Source: CAZLAK01 sp964557545
GTDB lineage: Bacteria > Bacillota > Desulfotomaculia > Desulfotomaculales > Pelotomaculaceae
Direction: 5' to 3'
Length of the DNA: 64,000 nucleotides
Assembly (NCBI GenBank): GCA_964557545.1
Contig: CAZLAK010000001.1
Span: forward strand, 54,170 to 118,169
Position numbers and translations under genes: made by a program. This document shows positions 42,913-50,512 of the stretch, in pieces. Under the pieces are notes generated by a model, which was not told the origin of the DNA, did no database searches, and saw only the letters and a program-made list of their open reading frames with translations. Position 1 is the first letter of the stretch. The number at the start of each line of letters is the position of its first letter.

Positions 42913-44923
42913 ATTTTTCTGCTTCTGCTTCAGCTTTGGCTTTTTTAATTATATCTTCAGCTAATTTTGCGGGTACTTCTTCGTAGCTGCTAAATTCCAT
43001 GGAGAAGTAACCGCGGCCCTGAGTCATGGATTTCAAGTCTATAGCATAACGGTACATTTCGGCCAGGGGGACAAGTGCTCTAATTACGCTTTGTTTGCCG
43101 CGCGATTCAGTTCCCAATACACGCCCCCGTTTGGTGTTAAAGTCGCTGATGATGTCCCCCATAAAGTTTTCAGGAACAACTACTTCTACGTTCATTATTG
43201 GCTCTAATAGAACAGGTTTTGCTTGTAAAGCGCCTTTTTTAAAGGCCATCGAGGCGGCAATTTTAAAAGCCAGTTCCGAGGAGTCGACGGTATGATAAGA
43301 GCCGTCGTACAGGGTAGCTTTTACGCCGGTTACCGGGTAACCGGCCAAAACACCTTCCGCCATGGCTTCCCGGATGCCCTTTTCTACCGCAGGGAAGTAT
43401 TGTTTGGGCACAGAACCGCCAAAGATTTCTTCTGTAAAGATAAAGTCTTCTTCGCAGGGTTCGAGTCTTAACCAAACGTGGCCGTACTGGCCGCGGCCTC
43501 CTGTTTGCTTCTTGTGCTTGCCCTCTACCTCGACCTTTGTTCTGATGGTTTCACGGTATGGTACTTTTGGATCATTCATAATTACGTCTACGCCGTACTT
43601 GCGCTTTAATTTTTCAACGGTGATTTGCAGGTGCAGTTCGCCCATACCGGTCAAAAGTGTCTGCTTAATTTCTGTGTTCTTTTCCACGCGGAGAGTCGGG
43701 TCTTCTTCCAGAAGCTTATTAAGAGCGTCACTCAACTTATCTTCGTCGTTTTTGCTTTTCGGTGCAATGGCTACGGTAAGTGTTGGCACGGGGAATTCAA
43801 TTCCTTCTAAGACAGTCGGTTTATCTTTATCGCAAAGTGTGTCTCCTGTACCCGTATCCTGGAGTTTTACGACTACTGCTAAGTCACCAGTAGGCACAGA
43901 ATCTGTCGGCAGGGTTGTCTTGCCCCTGACGTAAAAAACGTTGCCAATTTTTTCATTTTTCTCTTTTACACTATTATAAACTATTGAATCGCTTTTAAGA
44001 GTGCCTCTGAATACCCGCAAGAAGTTCATCTTGCCAACGTAGGGGTCGGCTATCGTCTTAAAGACAAGGGCAGCTAGCGGGCCTTCTTCCTGTTTGGGAG
44101 CAGGCAGGTATGCGGATGCTGTGTCCAGCAGCTGAGCAATGCCGATATTTTTTGTGGCTGAACCAGCCAGCACAGGCACTACTTTACCTTGAGCAAACGA
44201 CTTTTTAAAACCTTCTTTGATTTCGTCTGCAGTTAACTCTTCTCCTTCTAAGTATTTCATAGTTAAGTCGTCGTCACCTTCGGCGGCAGCTTCAATGAGT
44301 TGCTCGCGATACTGGGATATCTTATCAGACAGTTCGGGTGGCACGGGCACTTCTTTGCCCTTGCCTTCTCCGTTATAAGCTTTTTGGTTAATAACGTCAA
44401 CTACCCCAGTAAATGTATTGAAAGAACCAATTGGTACCTGGATGGGCACAAAATTGGCCTTAAATTTTGCTTTTAGATCTTCCATCACTTTTTCAAAGTT
44501 GGCGTTTTCACGGTCCATCTTGTTTATAAAGACCAAGCGCGGTAAGCCGTAGGCATCAGTGATGTCCCAAATGACCTCGTGTTGAACTTCAACCCCATCC
44601 ACTGCAGAGACGACAAACATGGCCGCATCGGCAACCCTTAGGGCTCCTTTAACCTCACCGATAAAATCTGCAAATCCTGGCGTGTCGAGCAGGTTGATTT
44701 TCAATCCATTCCACTCGCACGGTACTAGGCTGGTGTGAATAGTAATTTTTCTAGCCGTTTCTTCTGGGTGGTAGTCGGAGGTGGTAGTACCGTCCTCTAC
44801 TCTTCCTAGACGGGATAAAACACCCGTATTGAAAAGCATAGCTTCAACCAGGGATGTTTTCCCGGCCCCGCCGTGGGCCACAACACCCAGGTTGCGGATT
44901 TGTCCAGTCTGGTAATTTTTCAA
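42911..44923 (-). CDS. Elongation factor G-like GTPase (FusA2 type)
   Basis: A 670-residue EF-G-family protein with G1 AHGGAGKTS, G3 DTPGF and G4 NKMD, and all the downstream EF-G domains (GRGQYGHVWLRLEPC, PVTGVKATLYDGSYHTVDSS). The P-loop AHGGAGKTS differs from the AHIDAGKTT of canonical EF-G, which places it in the paralogous EF-G2 group rather than as the main translocase. Its precise role (recycling, stress or ribosome rescue) is unsettled. A canonical fusA is not in the window. GGAGGC ribosome site. Confidence 0.9.
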   Translation of the reverse strand: MKNYQTGQIRNLGVVAHGGAGKTSLVEAMLFNTGVLSRLGRVEDGTTTSDYHPEETARKITIHTSLVPCEWNGLKINLLDTPGFADFIGEVKGALRVADAAMFVVSAVDGVEVQHEVIWDITDAYGLPRLVFINKMDRENANFEKVMEDLKAKFKANFVPIQVPIGSFNTFTGVVDVINQKAYNGEGKGKEVPVPPELSDKISQYREQLIEAAAEGDDDLTMKYLEGEELTADEIKEGFKKSFAQGKVVPVLAGSATKNIGIAQLLDTASAYLPAPKQEEGPLAALVFKTIADPYVGKMNFLRVFRGTLKSDSIVYNSVKEKNEKIGNVFYVRGKTTLPTDSVPTGDLAVVVKLQDTGTGDTLCDKDKPTVLEGIEFPVPTLTVAIAPKSKNDEDKLSDALNKLLEEDPTLRVEKNTEIKQTLLTGMGELHLQITVEKLKRKYGVDVIMNDPKVPYRETIRTKVEVEGKHKKQTGGRGQYGHVWLRLEPCEEDFIFTEEIFGGSVPKQYFPAVEKGIREAMAEGVLAGYPVTGVKATLYDGSYHTVDSSELAFKIAASMAFKKGALQAKPVLLEPIMNVEVVVPENFMGDIISDFNTKRGRVLGTESRGKQSVIRALVPLAEMYRYAIDLKSMTQGRGYFSMEFSSYEEVPAKLAEDIIKKAKAEAEAEK

Positions 44924-45092
44924 TATCTATGCCTCCTTTTTGTAAATAATGGTTTCCTTAACATTGTTTTTCTATTCTAAAGACTTTTAAAGGTTGTAGA
45001 AGTTTTTTGCTTCAAATATTTTAAATTCTACAATATGCTTATAAAATCCTTGTTTTTTATAAAAAGAAGATATTTTTGAGTATAGGTTATAT

Positions 45093-45860
45093 CTAGCAGG
45101 TTATAAAGTTGCCGAGAATTTCTTTTAAACGGCTGATAAAATTAAAGTTGGTCAAATCAAAGTGGACTGGTGTTATAGAGATGTAGCCTTCTTTGATGGC
45201 CCATAGATCCGTTTGCGGATCGTCTTCGTCCACATCAAACGGTTCGCCTGCCATCCAAAAATAAACACGGCCGCGTGGGTCAACACGGCGGTCAAAGATA
45301 TTGACATACCTCCTGTGTCCCAAACGAGTAACCTTTATGCCCTTTGGGCGGCAGGGCGGTACGTTTATATTGAGCAGCGTTTTTGGCGGCAGTGCTTTTT
45401 CGATTACAGGCAAAAGCTTTTTTATAAAAGTGGCCGCATGGGAAAAGTTTTTGTATTCGTAACTGGCAAGTGAGATAGCAACGGCTGGAATTCCGTTTAT
45501 AATCCCTTCGATAGCAGCAGAAACAGTTCCCGAGTAAAGAACATCTGTGCCTAAATTAGGGCCTTGATTAATTCCTGAAATAACAATGTCGGGAGGCTCG
45601 GGTAAAAGGGCTTCCAGACCCAGTTTTACACAGTCGGCTGGTGTTCCATCAACTGCCCAGCCGCTGGCTTTTAAATCACCAAAATCCCAATCCTTAACCC
45701 TTAACGGCCTGTGCATGGTAATCTTATGGCCAGTTGCACTTCTCTCTCTATCCGGGGCTACAACATATACTGTATTATTTTTATCTTCTTGGAGTGCCCT
45801 GATGAGTTCTTTTATTCCTTCGGCGTGAATACCGTCGTCGTTACTAACCAACACAAGCAT
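45093..45860 (-). CDS. surE: 5'-nucleotidase SurE
   Basis: A 255-residue metal-dependent nucleotidase acting on nucleoside monophosphates. The metal site is in VSNDDGIHAEGI at the N terminus (adjacent aspartates) and Asn in SGINQGPNLG. The DGTPADCVKLGLEAL motif is conserved. ATG start near 45860. Its neighbours folE and a small DUF4264-like gene lie upstream on the same strand. Confidence 0.96.
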   Translation of the reverse strand: MLVLVSNDDGIHAEGIKELIRALQEDKNNTVYVVAPDRERSATGHKITMHRPLRVKDWDFGDLKASGWAVDGTPADCVKLGLEALLPEPPDIVISGINQGPNLGTDVLYSGTVSAAIEGIINGIPAVAISLASYEYKNFSHAATFIKKLLPVIEKALPPKTLLNINVPPCRPKGIKVTRLGHRRYVNIFDRRVDPRGRVYFWMAGEPFDVDEDDPQTDLWAIKEGYISITPVHFDLTNFNFISRLKEILGNFITC

Positions 45861-45932
45861 AGAAATTCTCCATATTATTCATTGTTTGTTCTTTATAACT
45901 TAACTGTTATAATCGCGAAAATTACTAATAAT

Positions 45933-46106
45933 TTATGTTTCATAAATAGAAATGGTCATAGTGCCTTTTTGTGTGTCTTTACTCAAACCAAAAATAACCC
46001 TTTTGTCTCGCAAGGATTTATTTAAAAAATCGATAACTTTATACATATCTTCGTACTCCTTAAAAGATTTTACAGCTATTAATTCGAGCTTTCCTTTATC
46101 CTCCAC
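45933..46106 (-). CDS. Small DUF4264-like protein
   Basis: A 57-residue protein (core KLELIAVKSFKEYEDMYKVI, then DFLNKSLRDKRVIFGLSKD). The pattern matches the YpmA/DUF4264 family of Firmicutes, function unknown. I start at GTG 46106, seven bases after CGGAGG; a longer frame would start before that site. The stop of folE lies 20 bases upstream. Confidence 0.75.
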   Translation of the reverse strand: MEDKGKLELIAVKSFKEYEDMYKVIDFLNKSLRDKRVIFGLSKDTQKGTMTISIYET

Positions 46107-46126
46107 AATTACCCCTCCGTACAAGA

Positions 46127-46699
46127 TTATGTGGCATTATAACCCTTAATCAGCGAAAAAGCTTCCGACCTCGTTGCTTCATTTCTCCTAAACAGCCCCC
46201 TAACTGCAGAGGTTATAGTTTTTGAACCAGGTTTTTTAACGCCGCGAAATGTCATACACATATGTTCTGCTTCAATAACAACGAGGACACCTTGAGGGTT
46301 TAACTTAGACATGATAGAATCTGCTATTTGTGATGTGAGTCTTTCCTGAAGCTGAGGTCTCTTAGCATAGCCTTCAACTACCCTGGCCAGCTTGGAAAGA
46401 CCGGTAACTATTCCGCGGCGCGGTATGTAAGCGACGTGGGCCTTGCCATAAAATGGCAGCAAGTGATGCTCACAGATCGAATAAAGGGGAATATCCTTTA
46501 CTATTATCATCTCCTCATGGTTTTCAATGAAAGTTTTTTCTAAATGCAGTTCTGGATTTTCCCAAAGCCCGCTAAAGATTTCTTCGTACATTCTGGCTAC
46601 CCTTTTTGGTGTTTCTTTTAATCCCTCTCTATCCGGATCTTCACCAATGGCTTCCAGAATCATCCTTACTGCCGTCTCAATTTTAAAGTGGTCTACCAC
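46127..46699 (-). CDS. folE: GTP cyclohydrolase I
   Basis: A 190-residue enzyme opening the guanine ring of GTP to 7,8-dihydroneopterin triphosphate, first step of tetrahydrofolate synthesis. Zinc ligands: Cys and His in SICEHHLLPF and Cys in HMCMTFRG; substrate-binding motif RPQLQERLTSQIAD. GGGAGG ribosome site before the ATG. Confidence 0.97.
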   Translation of the reverse strand: MVDHFKIETAVRMILEAIGEDPDREGLKETPKRVARMYEEIFSGLWENPELHLEKTFIENHEEMIIVKDIPLYSICEHHLLPFYGKAHVAYIPRRGIVTGLSKLARVVEGYAKRPQLQERLTSQIADSIMSKLNPQGVLVVIEAEHMCMTFRGVKKPGSKTITSAVRGLFRRNEATRSEAFSLIKGYNAT

Positions 46700-46778
46700 T
46701 TCTTAACCTCCCGGTTTAGTCATAACGGGCCTGTTACTACATAAAAATTATTATAATTACTTTATGGGGGTGTTGCAA

Positions 46779-47168
46779 TTGCTTTCGCCGAAAAAGCAAA
46801 TAAAATGCCCAGTTAGTTTAAGTGCGGTTTTAAAAGGTTCACTTATTGCCTTAATTTCTGCTATATTCTTCAGTTTTCTGCTATCCCTCATCTACTGGCT
46901 TACGCCACTGAGTGAAGCTACCCTTGGCTGGCTTGCTTTCTTTATTGTCGGTGCCAGTACATTAGGTGGAGCTGCTATTGCTGGCAAAGAAGCCGGTAGC
47001 AGAGGGCTTTACCACGGCCTAGCTGTTGGCATAGTCTTTTTCACAATGTCCCTGGCATTTTCTTTTGTTTTCTTTTCCGGACATTGTTGCGCCGGCTTGT
47101 GGCAGGAATTTTTACTCGCTGCCATTGCAGGTGCTGCCGGTGGTGTTGTAGGAGTAGGTTTATCGTAA
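46779..47168 (+). CDS. TIGR04086-type membrane protein
   Basis: A 129-residue protein with four hydrophobic helices (for example LIALISAIFFSFLLSLIYW and GLAVGIVFFTMSLAFSFVFF), including Gly/Ala-rich helix-packing motifs. The pattern is that of the TIGR04086 family, common in Firmicutes near tRNA or secretion genes, function unknown. TTG 46779 is six bases after GGGGGTG; ATG 46764 would precede that site. Confidence 0.75.
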   Translation: MLSPKKQIKCPVSLSAVLKGSLIALISAIFFSFLLSLIYWLTPLSEATLGWLAFFIVGASTLGGAAIAGKEAGSRGLYHGLAVGIVFFTMSLAFSFVFFSGHCCAGLWQEFLLAAIAGAAGGVVGVGLS

Positions 47169-47171
47169 AAA

Positions 47172-47204
47172 AACGCCGGTGGTATTTAACCGGCGTTTTT
47201 TTTA
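47172..47204. terminator. Bidirectional terminator between TIGR04086 and floxA genes
   Basis: AACGCCGG / CCGGCGTT with a 10-base loop, eight T on the plus side and a matching A-run (T on the minus strand) on the other. It would end both converging genes. Confidence 0.9.
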
Positions 47205-47219
47205 GTTGCTCTGAATACT

Positions 47220-48062
47220 TTAAAATTCTGGAGGCAGTTGCTTTAATTGGGCAAGAGTGAATACCGGCCCGTCTACACATACGTACTTACTGCCGATGTT
47301 GCACCGCCCGCACTTGCCGATACCACACTTCATTTTCATTTCTAGGGTGGTAACTATTTGTTCATCTTTGAAGCCCAGTTTTTCCATTACGGCAAGAGTA
47401 AATTTAATCATAATGGGCGGCCCGCAGATAATGGCTACTTTGTTTTCAGGAGATGGCTTTAATTCCTCCACGTAAGCAGGCACAAATCCTACGTGACCGT
47501 TCCAGCCTTCTTCTGGCCTGTCTATAGTTGTGTAGACAACTGTATTTGGTATTGATGGCCAGCGCTCAAAGAGATCAGATTTAAAGCACAGGTCGTTGTA
47601 GGAGCGGGCACCGTAAATGATTTCAACTTTGCCGTAGTCGGAACGGTATTGTTCTGAAAGTACATAATCGATCAGCGAGCGCAATGGGGCCAGCGCAATT
47701 CCGCCTCCGATGAAGACGAGGTCCTTGCCCTTCATAGCTTCGTACGGGAACCAGTTGCCGTACGGTCCGCGTACGCCGATTTTAGACCCGACTTCCATCT
47801 GGTGCAACACACTGGTTAACCTGCCCACTCTTCTCACGCTGAATTCAAGGAATTTACCCCTGGTAGGCGACGATGTAATAGATATAGTTGCCTCTCCTTC
47901 ACCGAAAACCGAAAGCTGGGCAACCTGGCCTGGTTTATTGCCGAAATTTTCCATAACTTCGGGGTCATCGATTATTACGGTAAAGGTTTTTACGTCTCCC
48001 GTTTCATCAACGATTTTAGTTATTGTTGCCGGGTACGGCATTAAGGGGGAAGGCCTAGACAT
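47220..48062 (-). CDS. FloxA-like NAD(P)/FAD-binding subunit (hydrogenase/sulfhydrogenase gamma type)
   Basis: A 280-residue ferredoxin-NADP reductase-fold protein: FAD-binding barrel, nucleotide-binding region (KDLVFIGGGIALAPLRSLIDY, AIICGPPIMIKFT) and a C-terminal [2Fe-2S] motif CGIGKCGRCNIGSKYVC. It resembles subunit gamma of sulfhydrogenases and the FloxA component that oxidises NADH in the Flox-Hdr complexes. Last gene of the hdrCBA-flox operon, overlapping floxB by 8 bases. It probably brings NADH electrons to the complex. Confidence 0.85.
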   Translation of the reverse strand: MSRPSPLMPYPATITKIVDETGDVKTFTVIIDDPEVMENFGNKPGQVAQLSVFGEGEATISITSSPTRGKFLEFSVRRVGRLTSVLHQMEVGSKIGVRGPYGNWFPYEAMKGKDLVFIGGGIALAPLRSLIDYVLSEQYRSDYGKVEIIYGARSYNDLCFKSDLFERWPSIPNTVVYTTIDRPEEGWNGHVGFVPAYVEELKPSPENKVAIICGPPIMIKFTLAVMEKLGFKDEQIVTTLEMKMKCGIGKCGRCNIGSKYVCVDGPVFTLAQLKQLPPEF

Positions 48063-49095
48063 TTTGAGCCACCTCCCTCAGGTCCTTGATGATGGCAGTG
48101 ATATCGATATTAACTGGGCACTTAGCAATACACCTGCCGCAACCAACGCAACCGTCTAAATTATAGCGGTCCATGTGGTACTTTAGCTTGTGCATAAACC
48201 TATTGCGTACCCTTTCTTTCTTGGTTGGGCGGGGGTTGTGTCCGCCAGCCATCTTGGTAAAGTCTGGGAACATGCAAGAATCCCAGCAGCGGTAACGGTT
48301 GCCGCTAAAGAGTCCTGTTGTTAGGTCAAAGATATCAAAACAGTGGCAAGTGGGGCAAACGTAAGTGCATATACCGCATCCCAAGCACTTTCTGAACAGT
48401 TTGTTCCAGTATGGCAGTTCAAAATTTTCGTCTAGGAGTTTCTTTACACCATCAAGCTCCACATGCCTAGTAAATTGGCCCAAAAGTTTCTTTTCCAGTT
48501 CTGCTTTGGCTGCTACTAAGGAAGAGGTGTCTTCCTGTCCAAAATACTGCCCATAAGACTCTGCCAGCTGACGTCCCTTTTCTGTATTGATTTCTGCTAG
48601 GTACTTATCGACAATTTCGGTGAGCATAATATCTGCACCGCTGCCGTCGCAAGGGCTGCTGTTGAACGCATGGCAAAAACAGGTGGAAAGAACTTTTTGG
48701 CAGCTTAAGCCGATAAGAACGGTATTTTCTCTTTTTGATACATAGTAGTCGTCGATAAACTTGCCCGTAAATACTGGATCCAATGCAAGTATAGCCCTTA
48801 GATCGCAGGGCCTAATCCCGAAGAGCACGGTTTTTTGTTCTGCTTCATTCTTTTTTATTTCCAGGCTTTCCGATGTTACTGTGTAGGAGAGGGTCTTCTC
48901 GGTTTGAGGAAATAGACAGCCCTTCGGGGAAACAGTTGAATTTGTGTAACTCAAATCGATATCTTTGGCCCCGGCTACCTGCCTGAACAGGGTAACGGTT
49001 TCTTCCTCTCGCACCGGGGCAAACAGGGCATAATCCCGCGCCAGCCTGTCCAGAAGTTCGGGCAGCTGTCCTTTATTTACAACCCTTGTTTCCAT
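48055..49095 (-). CDS. FloxB-like iron-sulfur subunit (sulfhydrogenase beta/AsrA type)
   Basis: A 346-residue protein with an N-terminal region typical of sulfhydrogenase beta/anaerobic sulfite reductase A proteins and two [4Fe-4S] motifs near the C terminus: CLGCGICTYVCPTCHC and CVGCGRCIAKCPVNI. It would relay electrons between the flavin subunit and the heterodisulfide reductase part. The gene starts 14 bases after floxC ends. The assignment rests on family resemblance and operon context; it may also be described as HylB-like in acetogens. Confidence 0.8.
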   Translation of the reverse strand: METRVVNKGQLPELLDRLARDYALFAPVREEETVTLFRQVAGAKDIDLSYTNSTVSPKGCLFPQTEKTLSYTVTSESLEIKKNEAEQKTVLFGIRPCDLRAILALDPVFTGKFIDDYYVSKRENTVLIGLSCQKVLSTCFCHAFNSSPCDGSGADIMLTEIVDKYLAEINTEKGRQLAESYGQYFGQEDTSSLVAAKAELEKKLLGQFTRHVELDGVKKLLDENFELPYWNKLFRKCLGCGICTYVCPTCHCFDIFDLTTGLFSGNRYRCWDSCMFPDFTKMAGGHNPRPTKKERVRNRFMHKLKYHMDRYNLDGCVGCGRCIAKCPVNIDITAIIKDLREVAQNV

Positions 49096-49109
49096 TTCAG
49101 TACCACCTT

Positions 49110-50072
49110 TTACATAAACTCCTCGGGATCACCGGTAGTAAACTCACCCAGCGGCGATTCCAGGTCGGCTCTGGAGCCCGGGGTGGGAGCGCCAAACAAG
49201 TCGCCGAGATCTTTGAGAATTTTGCGGTTGAGCTTCCGCAAGGGTATATCTACCGGACAGACCCGGTCGCACTCGCCGCAGTCAACGCACCGTCCTGCCA
49301 CGTGAAAAGCTCTGGTCAGGTGGAAGAAAGTATTCTCTGACAGGTTGTTTCGCTTGGATACCCACATGGGTTTCATCTGGTCTACAAAGCACTCGCGGCA
49401 GGTACAAACGGTACAAACATTGCGGCACGCGTAGCAGCGCAAACAACGGGCGAACTGCCTGTCCCAGTAAGCGCTCTTTTCTTTGGTATCCATGCTTTCA
49501 ATAGCTGTTACTTCGGCAAAACGGTCCTCGTAAGACTTTGCCTGCTGCTCTTTGCCGATTATTACGTCTGCTACAACCGGGTTAGGATTCTCACAGCTCA
49601 AGCACTTTTTCATCAGGTAGTCTTTTTTGGCCAGCCGCACATCGCCGGCTTCGGTTTTTAATGTGAAGTTTTCGCCGTCGTCGCTGACACTCTTTATAAA
49701 TCCGCCGGGACCGACAGCTTCAGCTACCTTCGTCCACTCCAGCTGCCCGGGACAAGGTATGCCAATAACTACTACTTTGTTCCGGTCGATTTGCCCGTCT
49801 GAAACCAGCCTGTTAATTGACCTGGAATCGCAACCCTTGACGATAACGGCAATATTGCCGGGCTCGTAACGGTACTCCGGTAAATAGGTAGTCAGATTGT
49901 TGACGCACAACGGTCCCCAGGTAAGGGTGCTGGCTTCTTCCGGGCTGTTGATGAAAACAGGGGTTGTGCGAGCCGGCTCAGTACCCTCGCCGTATCCGAT
50001 GACCATGTCTACCTTTTTTTCTTCCAGGAGCTTTTTGGCTTGCTCCCTTAACTGCTGAATTAACTCCATCAT
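49110..50072 (-). CDS. FloxC-like iron-sulfur subunit (FrhB/4Fe-4S type)
   Basis: A 320-residue protein with a GYGEGTEPARTTPVF-type N-terminal region, a GCDSR motif, and C-terminal cysteine motifs CLRCYACRNVCTVCTCREC and CVDCGECDRVCP, indicating at least two iron-sulfur clusters. Start ATG 50072 overlaps the mvhD stop as ATGA, so translation is coupled. It belongs to the flavin/iron-sulfur partner of the HdrABC module; the direct electron partner is not known. Confidence 0.8.
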   Translation of the reverse strand: MMELIQQLREQAKKLLEEKKVDMVIGYGEGTEPARTTPVFINSPEEASTLTWGPLCVNNLTTYLPEYRYEPGNIAVIVKGCDSRSINRLVSDGQIDRNKVVVIGIPCPGQLEWTKVAEAVGPGGFIKSVSDDGENFTLKTEAGDVRLAKKDYLMKKCLSCENPNPVVADVIIGKEQQAKSYEDRFAEVTAIESMDTKEKSAYWDRQFARCLRCYACRNVCTVCTCRECFVDQMKPMWVSKRNNLSENTFFHLTRAFHVAGRCVDCGECDRVCPVDIPLRKLNRKILKDLGDLFGAPTPGSRADLESPLGEFTTGDPEEFM

Positions 50073-50512
50073 TCGAGATCATCCCTCATCTTTCTGTTCG
50101 GCCCCAGGGACTTTATTGTTTCGGCCAATTCATTGACTGTTGAGGCAAACTTCGCCCCTTCGGAACCCGAGATCCAGCGGGCGTGGAAGCGGCCAGGTTC
50201 AAACCCCACATACTCGAGGAGCCGCTTGAATATCAAATAGCGCCTTCTGGTGAAGTAATTGCCACTAGCATAGTGGCAGTCTCCCGGGTGTCACCCGGAA
50301 ACCAGAACGCCGTCTGCTCCCCTTTGAAAAGCCCTTAATACAAATTGGGGGTTTACCCTGCTAGAGCAGGGAACGCGGATGACGCGAATATTTGGCTGGT
50401 ACTTCATCCTGCTTACACCGGCCAAATCTGCCCCCGCATAGCTGCACCAGGTGCAGGTGAAACCTATGATTTTTGGTTCAAATTCTTTGTTTTGATTTTC
50501 TGTTACAGACAC
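50069..50512 (-). CDS. mvhD: MvhD/FloxD-like subunit with in-frame UGA (probable selenocysteine 74)
   Basis: A 147-residue chain read through one UGA at 50291-50293. Without readthrough it would end at GADGVLVSG; with it the sequence goes on as HPGDCHYASGNYFTRRR to a stop that overlaps floxC. MvhD proteins have Cys at this exact point (SGCHPGDCHY), and methanogen VhuD has selenocysteine. A compact 8-bp hairpin begins 12 bases after the UGA. Upstream Cys residues (TCTWCSYAGAD) complete the [2Fe-2S] ligands. GTG start after GGAGGTGG, overlapping the end of hdrA by 10 bases. The family links hydrogenase or flavin modules to HdrA. Confidence 0.9.
50260..50278 (-). promoter_or_regulatory. Candidate SECIS hairpin of mvhD
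   Basis: On the minus strand TGCCACTA-TGC-TAGTGGCA is a perfect 8-bp stem with a 3-base loop, starting 12 bases after the in-frame UGA, within the range for bacterial SECIS elements recognised by SelB. Confidence 0.7.

Noticed and set aside
50284..50298. CCGGGTG-T-CACCCGG palindrome around the mvhD UGA, as a possible operator or frameshift site
   Set aside because: It is largely dictated by the conserved V-S-G-U-H-P-G codons; the separate 8-bp hairpin downstream is a better candidate for function.
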